Part shown: in pieces, positions 36,251 through 45,501 of the stretch
Layout: each line of letters opens with the position of its first letter
Numbering within the stretch: position 1 is the stretch's first letter
Origin: Bacteroidota bacterium
GTDB lineage: Bacteria > Bacteroidota > Bacteroidia > Chitinophagales > Chitinophagaceae
Direction of reading: 5' to 3'
Length of the DNA: 64,000 nucleotides
Assembly (NCBI GenBank): GCA_023415275.1
Contig: JAEZLJ010000052.1
Coordinates: 28,268 to 92,267, forward strand
The notes under the pieces: generated by a model
The model's database searches: none
What the model was told of the DNA's origin: nothing
The model's input: the letters and a program-made list of their open reading frames with translations, nothing else
Program-made: the position numbers and the translations under genes

Positions 36251-36500
36251 AGATACTGGCAGTTAGTAGAAACACTTAGTTTCTATTGGTTATCTGCGGC
36301 AAAATAGAAAATTTACTTTACGATTCAAAGTAAATGAGCTCTTTTTTTATAAAAAAGGAATTACATATGTGCCATCCCGTTTGAGTTTTACTGGCCTACT
36401 TACTTTTTTACCTGCATTAATTTTTCATCTCCCTTGTATCGTATAAATCCTGTGCATGAAAGGTGGAAAAAATTCAAGCTTTTTATTTGGACTGCCATTT
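36251..36500. other. Intergenic region, promoter of the adhesin operon
   Basis: AT-rich region with no gene. It contains the upstream region of the adhesin gene; no exact TAnnTTTG element was found on the minus strand. Confidence 0.35.
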
Positions 36501-36531
36501 TAAAAAATAACCCATTGTTGAAACAATGGGT
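36501..36531 (-). terminator. Terminator at the end of the mannoside utilization operon
   Basis: ACCCATTG and CAATGGGT pair around TTGAAA (36510-36531). On the minus strand a TTATTTTTTA tract follows. It lies 31 nt after the last gene of the locus. Confidence 0.82.
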
Positions 36532-36562
36532 CTTGACTGCTCTATTACTATATGAGAGAATA

Positions 36563-39022
36563 CTATTTTTTGCCTTTTAATTTTTGTTGCAGCAGCTTCA
36601 TATAATAGCCTCCTACTACACTCCTTGCCTGGAAACCTACCATTTTGCCTGTGGTGGTCTCATGCCAGTCGCTGATGGGTACCCTGGATGAAGTTTCCAT
36701 CGAATATTTATGAATAGGTGCCAACAACGCCTGGAAATCGGCAGGTTGATTGGCCAGTACCGCCGTCCATAATATCCAATCCGACTTGGTATAGGTCTTG
36801 CGGCTATCCAGCGGCAACCCGTAAAGCTGTTGGTGTCCCAGGTAATATTTTATTTCTTTAGTGTACACTTCAGCCGGGAAAAGGTTCAGGCCTAACATCT
36901 TATCCCAGACCAGGTTGTATTTCTGGCTCCAGGTGTTCTTATCATTAAAGGTCAGGGCATAATGATCACCGGCATCTGCCAGTTGCATCCATTTGCCCGC
37001 CATTTCTTTAGCCATGTTGTTATAGGTTTTGGCGCTTGCCTCATCATGCAGCATAGAAGCCAGCATACCGTAGCAACGCAACGCCACGATGGCTTTGATG
37101 GACAGGTTGGCATTCCTGGCCAGGTGACCCGCAAAATCATCAGTGCACAACTGCGTGGCCGGATCAAAACCCTCCTTGCTTAAATATTCTGCCCAGGTGG
37201 TGAGGGTCTTCCAGTGCTTTTTAGCATATGCGGCATTCCCCTCCACTTTGGCAATGGCCGCCGCCAGGATGATCATATTACCTGATTCTTCTACCGGCAT
37301 GTCCTCACCATAGGTCTGCCCATTGGCCTTGGGGTAGGTGCCCAGGTCATGCGCCGCAAATGGCTTGTTCCATTTACCGCTTTCGCTGTAATAAAATATG
37401 CCATTCATCATTCCTTTCAATAGCGCCGGATTATAGATCAAATACATGGGTGCAGAAGGATAGGTGATGTCCACAGTATTGATGGAACCATTGCTGAAGT
37501 TTTCCTTGGACATGAACAGCAATTCACCAGCTGGACTTTTTACCAGCGCATGCGCTGCAATACTCTGACGGTAAGCCAGCACACATAGATCTGCATAATT
37601 CTTTCCACCGGCCGCAGTGGCATCAGCATACAGCCGGGCATCAAAGGCATCACATCTTTGCAACAGCTTTTTATAGTCTGTGGCCGCTTTGCTTAATTGC
37701 CCGGTCATAGTTGCCCCTTTTTCATTTCTCCACCAGGGCCTCAAGGCCGTACCGAAATATTCTACGGAATAGAGTTCATCATAGCCCACCATGACATAGG
37801 CCTCTGCCGGCTGGCTGCTAACCTTGCCCAGGTCCAACAAGGTATTTAATGACAATTGTTTGCCTTGTCCCTTTGCGTTGGTCGGTGCACCTGATATAAA
37901 TCCAGCCAGGGCATCCTCACCCGTGGAAATGTATTGTTTGGATTGGGCGGTAGCAGGTGTGGCCACATACAGGTAGCCCCAATCTATACGAAGGTCATCG
38001 CCTTTTTTTTGCAACACCGGCTGCGCAATAGAGCCCGCCTTTAGTATACGTAAACTTGTAGATGGCACCACTTCTGTCGCCACTTGTTGCGAAGGCTCAT
38101 TGACAGCCAGGCTGGAAGATGTTCCGAAAAACACCTGCACACTATGCGGCGCTCTGTCAGCTGAAGTAGCTTTAAAACTGACATATGATACCGGCCTGGA
38201 TAATATGGACAGGTCATCCATTAATAATGGAGAGGTGAACTTTACATCAAGGGTCACCTTACCGCATTGAAACACATATTTTGTTTGCGTGGCTGTTATG
38301 GTTACTGATTGCTGCACGGCCCTGGCTGTTTGATCGGCCTGTTCCGGCTTTTCTGCAGATAGGCCAAAATCCAGCCAGGCGTCTCCACCGGTATTAATGC
38401 CGTGCACTGCCAATACATTCTTTCCTTTCTTCAACAGGTTTTGAATGGCTGTGTATTTATATTTCCTGATCAGGGCAGAACTATACACCTTTTCTCCATT
38501 GAGGAAGATCTCGCAGTCATCGTCATGCACTGTTTTCAGTAACACGCTGGTATCGATCTGCTGCAGGTCAAAGACCCTTCTTACATAAATATCCCTTTTC
38601 ACCCATTTGGTAGGTGCTACATCATTGTTATCAAAGGGACCAACACCCGTTTTCCATTTGCTATCATCAAAGTTTTCCTTTATCCAATCTTCACCAGGAT
38701 TTTCTTCCGTGTAGCGAACCTGGTAACTGCTCTCATCTGAAGCAGGCAGAATGGTCTTATATGCTTTTTCCTTATCACCTAAAAAACTATACACCTTTCC
38801 ATCCACTCTCACGTAGCCCAACAAAGGTTGGTTACTTCCTGTCCAGTGTGTAGTAGGTTTGTTGTTCAGTGTATCAGTAAAGGACCATACACTGAAATAG
38901 GTGTTGTGCGTGAGTAACGGATAGGCCGGCGCCTTATGCACCTGTGCCCATACATGCAGGCAGACCAAATTCAATACAATAGCGGACAATCCTAACCGTG
39001 TAAACCTGTTCATTATTCTCAT
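36563..39022 (-). CDS. GtaA-like glutaminase-family protein (DUF4964/DUF5127/DUF4965/DUF1793)
   Basis: The 819-aa exported protein has a signal ending VCLHVWAQ. It starts with PAYPLLTHNTYFSVWSFTD (DUF4964). A jelly-roll insert (about 110-225: DDSKWKTGVGPFDN..RDIYVRRVFDL..DDDCEIFLNGEKVY) resembles the sugar-binding fold of GH2 enzymes. DUF5127 follows (about 240-470), then DUF4965 and DUF1793 (about 480-815: KNYADLCVLAYRQSIAAHAL, SKENFSNGSINTVD, CTDDFAGHLARNANLS, SRVPISDWHETTTGK). Fungal GtaA is described as a glutaminase, but bacterial members sit in carbohydrate loci and may be glycosidases of an (alpha/alpha)6 fold. Last gene of the locus. Confidence 0.88.
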   Translation of the reverse strand: MRIMNRFTRLGLSAIVLNLVCLHVWAQVHKAPAYPLLTHNTYFSVWSFTDTLNNKPTTHWTGSNQPLLGYVRVDGKVYSFLGDKEKAYKTILPASDESSYQVRYTEENPGEDWIKENFDDSKWKTGVGPFDNNDVAPTKWVKRDIYVRRVFDLQQIDTSVLLKTVHDDDCEIFLNGEKVYSSALIRKYKYTAIQNLLKKGKNVLAVHGINTGGDAWLDFGLSAEKPEQADQTARAVQQSVTITATQTKYVFQCGKVTLDVKFTSPLLMDDLSILSRPVSYVSFKATSADRAPHSVQVFFGTSSSLAVNEPSQQVATEVVPSTSLRILKAGSIAQPVLQKKGDDLRIDWGYLYVATPATAQSKQYISTGEDALAGFISGAPTNAKGQGKQLSLNTLLDLGKVSSQPAEAYVMVGYDELYSVEYFGTALRPWWRNEKGATMTGQLSKAATDYKKLLQRCDAFDARLYADATAAGGKNYADLCVLAYRQSIAAHALVKSPAGELLFMSKENFSNGSINTVDITYPSAPMYLIYNPALLKGMMNGIFYYSESGKWNKPFAAHDLGTYPKANGQTYGEDMPVEESGNMIILAAAIAKVEGNAAYAKKHWKTLTTWAEYLSKEGFDPATQLCTDDFAGHLARNANLSIKAIVALRCYGMLASMLHDEASAKTYNNMAKEMAGKWMQLADAGDHYALTFNDKNTWSQKYNLVWDKMLGLNLFPAEVYTKEIKYYLGHQQLYGLPLDSRKTYTKSDWILWTAVLANQPADFQALLAPIHKYSMETSSRVPISDWHETTTGKMVGFQARSVVGGYYMKLLQQKLKGKK

Positions 39023-39173
39023 AAATAAACTATTAAATATCAGTAGGTACTAACGTTACCATACATGCGATGATCAATAAAGAAACGTCTATTACAAAAT
39101 CACCAAAGGCATAATCATTCATCCGCAGTCCTGCACTTCAAAAAATCTACAAACTCTTTTTATTATCAATCTT
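39023..39173. other. Gap between ROK kinase and the GtaA-like gene
   Basis: No gene seen. It is longer than other gaps of the locus and ends in the heptamer array at 39174. Confidence 0.35.
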
Positions 39174-39215
39174 GACTCCGGACTATTGACTCCCGACTCA
39201 TGACTCCTGACTAAC
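39174..39215. repeat. GACTNNN heptamer array overlapping the ROK kinase stop codon
   Basis: Six exact 7-bp units: GACTCCG, GACTATT, GACTCCC, GACTCAT, GACTCCT, GACTAAC. The stop codon of the ROK gene (39198-39200, minus strand) lies inside the array, which therefore encodes its last residues. The same family is at 57063-57097. Confidence 0.85.
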
Positions 39216-40067
39216 CTCCTGCCAGCAACTGGCCGCACCTATCAATGAAGCATCCTCGTTCAACAAGGCTTGCCTGATCAGCACACCTGGATGATTTTCC
39301 CTGGCTCGCTTTTCCAAAGAAGGTAAAAACAGGGGCAATGCATTGGCAATATTTCCACCCAGCACTACCGCTCCCGCTTTGCTTTCTTGTATCAATGGTA
39401 CCAGGAAATCGCCCAGGTTGGCACCAAATTCCTGGAATACCTGCTGAACATACGGCGTTTCTTCCTCCATGAGTTCTTTCACACCCGTGACGGTTTTATC
39501 ACTGAGCTGTTGATACCGGGCCACAAACCACCTGGTGGATAAATAATCTTCAGCGATTCCTTCTTTAAAGGGAGATTTCCAGAGGTCTGCATCTTCCGCC
39601 ACGCCGTTCCGGCAAATAGCAGATCCCAAACCGGTGCCCAGTGTCAAACCAATTACAGGATTGTATCCCCTGGCCGCACCACCAAACACCTCGCCCTGCA
39701 AAAAGCAGGCGGCATCATTCATCAACTTTATGGAGGCAGGTGCTATCCCTAATTCATGCCCCAAAAGATCACATACATTCTGTTGATATAATGATTGGAA
39801 CTTATCCTGGTCCTTGATCAGGCAAATGCCTTTTTCATAATCAAAAGGCCCGGGCATGGCCACTCCAATATTCCAATCACTGCGATCCGTATCCTGGAAA
39901 GCTTCCCTGATCACTGCGCACCATTCATTGATGATTTCTTGTGCACCTGCTTTTGAATCAACCAATTTTCTTTTGCGTGAACCGGGTATCACTGCTCTTG
40001 TTTCAAGATCCACCAATGCAGCAGTAATATGTGAGCCACCAATATCTACACCTAACACAACCGACAT
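39198..40067 (-). CDS. ROK-family sugar kinase
   Basis: The 289-aa cytoplasmic protein has the phosphate-binding loop LGVDIGGSHITAAL at its N-terminus, a second nucleotide segment GLTLGTGLGSAI (about 137-148) and an adenosine-site VVLGGNIANAL (about 248). The usual ROK zinc motif (CxCGxxGCxE) is absent from the place where it should follow the GTGLG segment. In this locus the kinase would phosphorylate hexose released by the GH92 enzymes, mannose or glucose by context. The C-terminal SQES residues come from an intergenic repeat that has run into the gene. Confidence 0.9.
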   Translation of the reverse strand: MSVVLGVDIGGSHITAALVDLETRAVIPGSRKRKLVDSKAGAQEIINEWCAVIREAFQDTDRSDWNIGVAMPGPFDYEKGICLIKDQDKFQSLYQQNVCDLLGHELGIAPASIKLMNDAACFLQGEVFGGAARGYNPVIGLTLGTGLGSAICRNGVAEDADLWKSPFKEGIAEDYLSTRWFVARYQQLSDKTVTGVKELMEEETPYVQQVFQEFGANLGDFLVPLIQESKAGAVVLGGNIANALPLFLPSLEKRARENHPGVLIRQALLNEDASLIGAASCWQEVSQES

Positions 40068-40133
40068 AATTATATTTTTATTTTCATGGGCCTGGCCATC
40101 AGGACCAGTATTAATTAATGAATGAAAAGAATA

Positions 40134-43097
40134 TCAGATAACAGGATTGCTGGCATAGGCTGTCCACAAATCATCAAGCGTTTTGCCGGTAAGCTCCATC
40201 CATATATTCTTTGAATATGTTTTAGATCTCATGGCTGCATCCAGTTGATTCACGATGCCTGGCTTGACATTTTTCTCCAGCCATACCAGGAAGCGCGCCG
40301 TGATACGGTAACTGTTGGTATAGCTTTGCGTAGCTTTAAAAGGCGTCAATGTCCAACCAGCTTTTTCATTGTTCACTCCATACTTATACCGCACATAATC
40401 AGCAATGCCTTCGGTAAGCCATCCTGGCCCTGAATCACCTGGGTAGGATTGCACCACGTGCATCACTTCATGCGTCACTACATCTATGTCCTCAGGATTT
40501 TTTTGCAGCCAGTTCGAACTGTACCTGGCCACTCCATCACCGGTGGCAGCCACGCCATTGTAACCGGGATCAATAATAAAGGTGAGGCGCTTCAGTGTGT
40601 TGGCATTGAATGCCTTTGCTTGTTGAGGATATACTTCGAAGAAGGTGTTGATCAGTCTTTGCTTTTCGGCAGGATCAAAGGAAGGATCATAGTTTTGAAT
40701 GATCAAGGTATAACCGTCCTTGTGAACGGAATCCTCTTGCATAAAAGAAACCTTTTTATCCTGTGCGGCTTTCACCTGCCTGATGATGTCAGCATTGGAT
40801 TTATCTGATGAAAATGAATAAGGCAGATCAGATGCAGCAGTGCCACGACTCTTATTAGGAAGGGCACTCATTACATAGTTCATCACCGCACCTTTTTGTA
40901 TATCAAAATGGTTGATATAATTCTTGCTATAAGCCTGCCCATTGAATTGCAGGGACTTCACATATACATTTTCGGCACTGTTATTCGGAGCATTGATCAC
41001 CAGCTTCTTCCCATTTTCAAAACTGATGGTCATCTTTTTAAATAATGGTGTTCCCAACACGTATTGGTCAGTAGCAGGGCATACAGGATAAAACCCCATG
41101 GCAGAAAACACATACCAGGCAGAGGTCTGGCCATTGTCCTCATCACCACAATAGCCATCGGGTGTGGCTTTGTACAACCTTTCCATGGCATTGCGGATCC
41201 AGTACTGGCTTTTCCAGGGCTCATTGGCGTAATTATATAAATACAAAACATGTTGGATAGGCTGGTTGCCATGTGCATACTGTCCCATGTTCATGATCTG
41301 CATTTCACGGATCTCGTGGATCACTCCACCATAGTAGCTGTCATCAAATACCGGCGGCATTTTAAAAATCGAATCCAGCATGTTGCTGAACTGTGCTTTG
41401 CCACCCATCAAATCTATCAATCCGGCTATGTCATGAAACACACTCCAGCTATAATGCCAGCTATTACCTTCTGTAAAAGCATCACCCCATTTGAATGGGT
41501 TGAAAGGAGATTGGAAAGAACCATCCTGGTTCTTTCCTCTCATGAGTTTGGAGGAAGGATCATACAGGTTGCGGTAGTTCTGTGAACGCCTGGCATACAG
41601 GTCTATTTCCGCCTGCGGGCGCTTCAATGCTTTAGCCAGTTGGTAGATGGTAAAATCATCATAGGCATATTCCAGTGTGCGGGCTGCATTCTCATTGATG
41701 CCTACATTGTAAGGCACATAGCCCAGTTCATTGTAATACTTCACCCCTTCCCTGCCCACTGCCGATACCGGGCCTTCATTATTGGCATCCTTCAGCAAGG
41801 CCTCGTACAGGGTATTGATGTCATAGCCTCTCAGCCCTTTCATATAAGCATCAGATACAACGGAAGCTGAATTATTCCCTACCATGATGTCGCGGTAACC
41901 CGGGCTGCTCCACTCGGGCAGGAATCCTCCTTCTTTATAATCATTGATCAGTCCTTCCTGCATTTCTTTATTGATGGAAGGATAGAGGAAATTCAGGAAA
42001 GGATACAGTGCACGGAAAGTATCCCAGAACCCCGTGCCTGCAAATAAATAACCCGGCATCACCTTGCCGTTGTACGGACTGTAATGCACGATCTTTCCCT
42101 GCTGGTCCAGCTCATAATGTCTTTGCGGGAATTGCAAGGTGCGGTAGAGGCAGGAATAAAAAGTGCGTACCTGGTCAATGGTGCCACCTTCTACCAGTAT
42201 ACGGTTCAATTGTTTGTTCCATGCAGTCTTGGCCTTAGCCTTTGTAGTCTCAAAACCATCCTTGCCTATCTCCCTGTTCAAACTCGTCTCTGCCTGCTCA
42301 TAACTGATAAAAGAAGAGGCGGCCCTTAGTCCTACCTGTTCGCCTTTAGCCGTTTTAATGCCAATCACGGCACCGGTATGGTTAGCGTTGGCTTCCTTAT
42401 CAGCAGATAAGGTATCACCCTTCCAGGTATAGCTAACCGTAAAAGGCTTGTCGATATAAATCACAAAATAGTTCTTGAACTCCTTGGGTACACTGCCGCT
42501 GTTTCGTGTTGTATAACCAATGATCTTTCTTTCGCCTGGTATCACCTTCACATAGCTGCCTTTATCAAAGGCATCTATTACGATGAAGGAACTGTCTGAT
42601 TGCGGGTAAGTAAAGCGGAATTGCACGGCTCTCTCCGTAGGTGCAATTTCTGTGGTCACATCATGATCGGCCAGGTACACACTGTAGTAATAGGGCTTGG
42701 ACACTTCAGCCTTGTGCGAGAACCAGCTGGCCCTGTCATCTTGCTTGAATTTTACCTTGCCCGTTACGGGCATGATGGAGAACTGTCCATAGTCATTCAT
42801 CCAGGGGGAGGGTTGGTGGGTCTGTTTAAATCCCTTGATCTTATCAGCTGTATAGGTATAAGCCCAGCCATCACCCATATTGCCGGTCTGCGGCGTCCAG
42901 AAGTTCATACCCCAGGGCACACAGATAGATGGATAGGTATTACCATTGGAAAGGCTTGGCTTGGATAAGGTGCCCATCAAAGGATTGATCCACTCCACAG
43001 GGTCTGTGACCTTATTCACCATTTGGGCCCCGGCCTGCACACCGCCAAGGGCTGCCACCATCATGGCCAGGATATGCTTCGATACTAATTTCATCAT
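40134..43097 (-). CDS. GH92 alpha-mannosidase fused to a basic-secretory-protein metallopeptidase-like domain
   Basis: The 987-aa protein has a signal peptide (ILAMMVAALGGVQAGAQ). Residues 30-765 are GH92: WINPLMGTLS, FAGTGFWDTFRALYPF, FTEGNSWHYSW (whose Glu matches the family's catalytic acid), HGNQPIQHVLYLYNYA, and GDEDNGQTSAWYVFSAMG with the calcium/base-region acids. GH92 enzymes are calcium-dependent exo-alpha-mannosidases. Residues 785-985 are a plant-type basic secretory protein (BSP) domain with HEVMHVVQ and a downstream Glu in GWLTEGIADYV, the layout of zinc metallopeptidases. The fusion suggests coupled removal of mannose and cleavage or binding of the protein part of glycoproteins. 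Confidence 0.92.
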   Translation of the reverse strand: MMKLVSKHILAMMVAALGGVQAGAQMVNKVTDPVEWINPLMGTLSKPSLSNGNTYPSICVPWGMNFWTPQTGNMGDGWAYTYTADKIKGFKQTHQPSPWMNDYGQFSIMPVTGKVKFKQDDRASWFSHKAEVSKPYYYSVYLADHDVTTEIAPTERAVQFRFTYPQSDSSFIVIDAFDKGSYVKVIPGERKIIGYTTRNSGSVPKEFKNYFVIYIDKPFTVSYTWKGDTLSADKEANANHTGAVIGIKTAKGEQVGLRAASSFISYEQAETSLNREIGKDGFETTKAKAKTAWNKQLNRILVEGGTIDQVRTFYSCLYRTLQFPQRHYELDQQGKIVHYSPYNGKVMPGYLFAGTGFWDTFRALYPFLNFLYPSINKEMQEGLINDYKEGGFLPEWSSPGYRDIMVGNNSASVVSDAYMKGLRGYDINTLYEALLKDANNEGPVSAVGREGVKYYNELGYVPYNVGINENAARTLEYAYDDFTIYQLAKALKRPQAEIDLYARRSQNYRNLYDPSSKLMRGKNQDGSFQSPFNPFKWGDAFTEGNSWHYSWSVFHDIAGLIDLMGGKAQFSNMLDSIFKMPPVFDDSYYGGVIHEIREMQIMNMGQYAHGNQPIQHVLYLYNYANEPWKSQYWIRNAMERLYKATPDGYCGDEDNGQTSAWYVFSAMGFYPVCPATDQYVLGTPLFKKMTISFENGKKLVINAPNNSAENVYVKSLQFNGQAYSKNYINHFDIQKGAVMNYVMSALPNKSRGTAASDLPYSFSSDKSNADIIRQVKAAQDKKVSFMQEDSVHKDGYTLIIQNYDPSFDPAEKQRLINTFFEVYPQQAKAFNANTLKRLTFIIDPGYNGVAATGDGVARYSSNWLQKNPEDIDVVTHEVMHVVQSYPGDSGPGWLTEGIADYVRYKYGVNNEKAGWTLTPFKATQSYTNSYRITARFLVWLEKNVKPGIVNQLDAAMRSKTYSKNIWMELTGKTLDDLWTAYASNPVI

Positions 43098-43136
43098 TAC
43101 GTTTATTAGATTAATACTATGCTTTGTTTACTGTAA

Positions 43137-45440
43137 TTAAAAATTATGAGCGATACCTTCTTTTTTGTCCGATAAAGAAAAAGGCCGGCTAGCTGCCGAT
43201 ATATTCCTCTCATATGCCGGCTGGTTACTCATGTCCAACTGAAGCCTGCCGCCATTGACAATATCCTTGTAGGAAAGCCAGTTTTTGTCAAAGGTCTGCC
43301 CGTTCAATTTAGCATCTTTGATATATACATGTTGTTTACTGTTACCGGGTGCCTCAATAATGAATTGTTTCCCGTTTTCCAGCGTGATCGTTGCTTTTTT
43401 GAATACAGGGCTTCCCATTACGTATTGGTCGGTGCCGGGACATACACTGTAAAACCCAAGTGCACTTAGCACATACCAGGAGGAGGTCTGTCCCTGGTCT
43501 TCATCGCCTGGATAACCGTTCTCTGTTGAACTATACAGTTTATCCATCACTTCCCGTACATGGTATTGAGCCTTCCAGGGCTGGTTGCTGTAGTTGTACA
43601 AATAGATCATGTGCTGGATCGGCTGGTTGCCATGGGCATATTGGCCCATATTGGCCATCACCATTTCTGTCATCTCGTGGATCATGCTGCCGTAGGTGCC
43701 CACCTTAACTGTATTGGGCACTGAAAACACTGAGTCCAGCTTTGCATTGAAACGCTCATCTCCACCCAGTAGATTGATCAAACCTTTCACATCATGAAAA
43801 ACAGACCACTCCCAATGCCAGGCATTGCCCTCTGTAAAAGGGCCACCCCACTCCACCGGGTCAAAGCCTGGTGACCATGCGCCGGATTGATCCCGGCCTC
43901 TCATAAAACCCCTGGAAGAATCAAATACATTACGGTAGTTGAACATTTGCCTGGCAAATATATTCTCATAAAAATGGTTGCCGCTTGCTTTTGCCAACTG
44001 GTAACCGCAAAAATCATCATAGGCATATTCAAGCGTCTTGGCTGTTGCCTCGCCGTAGGCAGGGTAAGGTACATAACCCAGCTGGTAATATTCCTTCCAT
44101 CCATCCCGTCCATTGGCAGGGCCCCAGGGTCCTTTGTTGGTAGCTTCATGCAGGTAGGCCTTCAGTGCTTTTTCAGGATCAAAGGTTCTGATGCCTTTTG
44201 CCCACGCATCAGCCAGCAAGGATATGGCATGGTTGCCGATCATACTGCCCGCTTCATTCGGGAATGACCAGGAGGGCAGCCAGCCACATTGCTCCTGCGC
44301 ATCCAGCAAAGCCTGCATATAACGGCCATGCATGGTTGGGTACATGATGGCATTTAATGGAAACTGGGCCCTGAACGTATCCCAAAAGCCTGTATCGGTA
44401 AACATGTAGCCCTTGTGTATTTTGCCATCATAAGGACTGAAGTAATATGGGTTGCCTTCCTTGTCATATTCATAGAACATGCGGGAAAAAAGACTGGCCC
44501 TGAAGAAGCAGGAATAAAAAGTGGCCGTTTGCTCCTCTGTACCACCTTCCACCTTTATTCTACCCAGGTGCTCATTCCATACTTTAGCAGCAGCAGTTCT
44601 GGTGTCTTCCAGCCGCCGGAACTTTCCAAGTTCTGTTTCCAGTGTCACAGCTGCCTGCTCCTGGCTGATATAGGAGGAGGCCACCTTGGCTGATACCTGC
44701 TCGCCATTTTTAAATTCTATATAAACACCTATTCCTTTTCCTTCACCTTCCCTTTGTCCTTCCTGTATGGTGTTGCCCCTGTTCTCCCAGGTGCCATAGC
44801 TTTTGAATGGCTTATCAAAATGGATCTCGAAGTAACTCTTCAACAGCGTACCATTGATCATCTTATTATTCGTTACATAGCCTGTGATCTTTCTTTCTGC
44901 CGGCCAGATCTTCACCTGGCTACTACCTGTGTATCCATCAAGCACCAAATAGGACTTCCCTTTGGGAAAACTGAAACGCAGGTGAGCACCTCTTTCTGTA
45001 GGCGCTATTTCTGTTACAATATGATTGTCAAGGGTGACCTTATAGTAATTCGGTTTGGCTGTTTCATGCTCATGACTGAACCCTGTAGCCCGCTGTTCTT
45101 CATTGACCACCAGGCTGCCGGATACAGGCATAAAGGAATACACACAATAATCATTGGTCCAGGAGCTGCACTGGTGCGCCTGCTGGAAACCCCTGATGGT
45201 TTTTTTGAAATACTGGTATTTCCACCCATCTCCATTCTTACCCGTTTGGGGCGTCCAGGTATGCATGCCAAAAGGCAGGGCAGTAGTCGGATACGTATTG
45301 CCTCTTGTCAATTCAAACTTAGAGTTGGTGCCCTGCAATGTATTGACGTAATCCACAGGATCTTTACTTCCACAATTACCAGACAATATCCCGGCCTGCA
45401 ACAATCCTAACAGTATCAAGTGTTTCTTCACGGTTCGCAA
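43137..45440 (-). CDS. GH92 family exo-alpha-mannosidase
   Basis: This is a 767-aa exported protein; the N-terminus has a hydrophobic signal with a non-canonical lipobox-like LSGNC, so lipidation is uncertain. The GH92 fold covers the whole mature protein: YVNTLQGTNSKFELTRGNTYP, TDTGFWDTFRAQFPLN, PFTEGNAWHWEW (catalytic-acid Glu), HGNQPIQHMIYLYNYS, and GDEDQGQTSSWYVLSALGFYSVCPGTDQ in two segments. It is about half identical by eye to the neighbouring GH92 over these motifs but lacks the BSP domain. The pair probably have different linkage preferences. 39 nt from the next gene. Confidence 0.94.
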   Translation of the reverse strand: MRTVKKHLILLGLLQAGILSGNCGSKDPVDYVNTLQGTNSKFELTRGNTYPTTALPFGMHTWTPQTGKNGDGWKYQYFKKTIRGFQQAHQCSSWTNDYCVYSFMPVSGSLVVNEEQRATGFSHEHETAKPNYYKVTLDNHIVTEIAPTERGAHLRFSFPKGKSYLVLDGYTGSSQVKIWPAERKITGYVTNNKMINGTLLKSYFEIHFDKPFKSYGTWENRGNTIQEGQREGEGKGIGVYIEFKNGEQVSAKVASSYISQEQAAVTLETELGKFRRLEDTRTAAAKVWNEHLGRIKVEGGTEEQTATFYSCFFRASLFSRMFYEYDKEGNPYYFSPYDGKIHKGYMFTDTGFWDTFRAQFPLNAIMYPTMHGRYMQALLDAQEQCGWLPSWSFPNEAGSMIGNHAISLLADAWAKGIRTFDPEKALKAYLHEATNKGPWGPANGRDGWKEYYQLGYVPYPAYGEATAKTLEYAYDDFCGYQLAKASGNHFYENIFARQMFNYRNVFDSSRGFMRGRDQSGAWSPGFDPVEWGGPFTEGNAWHWEWSVFHDVKGLINLLGGDERFNAKLDSVFSVPNTVKVGTYGSMIHEMTEMVMANMGQYAHGNQPIQHMIYLYNYSNQPWKAQYHVREVMDKLYSSTENGYPGDEDQGQTSSWYVLSALGFYSVCPGTDQYVMGSPVFKKATITLENGKQFIIEAPGNSKQHVYIKDAKLNGQTFDKNWLSYKDIVNGGRLQLDMSNQPAYERNISAASRPFSLSDKKEGIAHNF

Positions 45441-45501
45441 AATTTATTAGCCCCTGAAGGCATAGCCAGGGCTTTACTCTTTAATTTTTTAATTATACTG
45501 C

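Noticed and set aside
36563..39022. Assigning the DUF4965 protein as a glutaminase
   Set aside because: The name comes from fungal GtaA; carbohydrate-locus context and (alpha/alpha)6-type fold leave a glycosidase role at least as likely, so only the family name is used.
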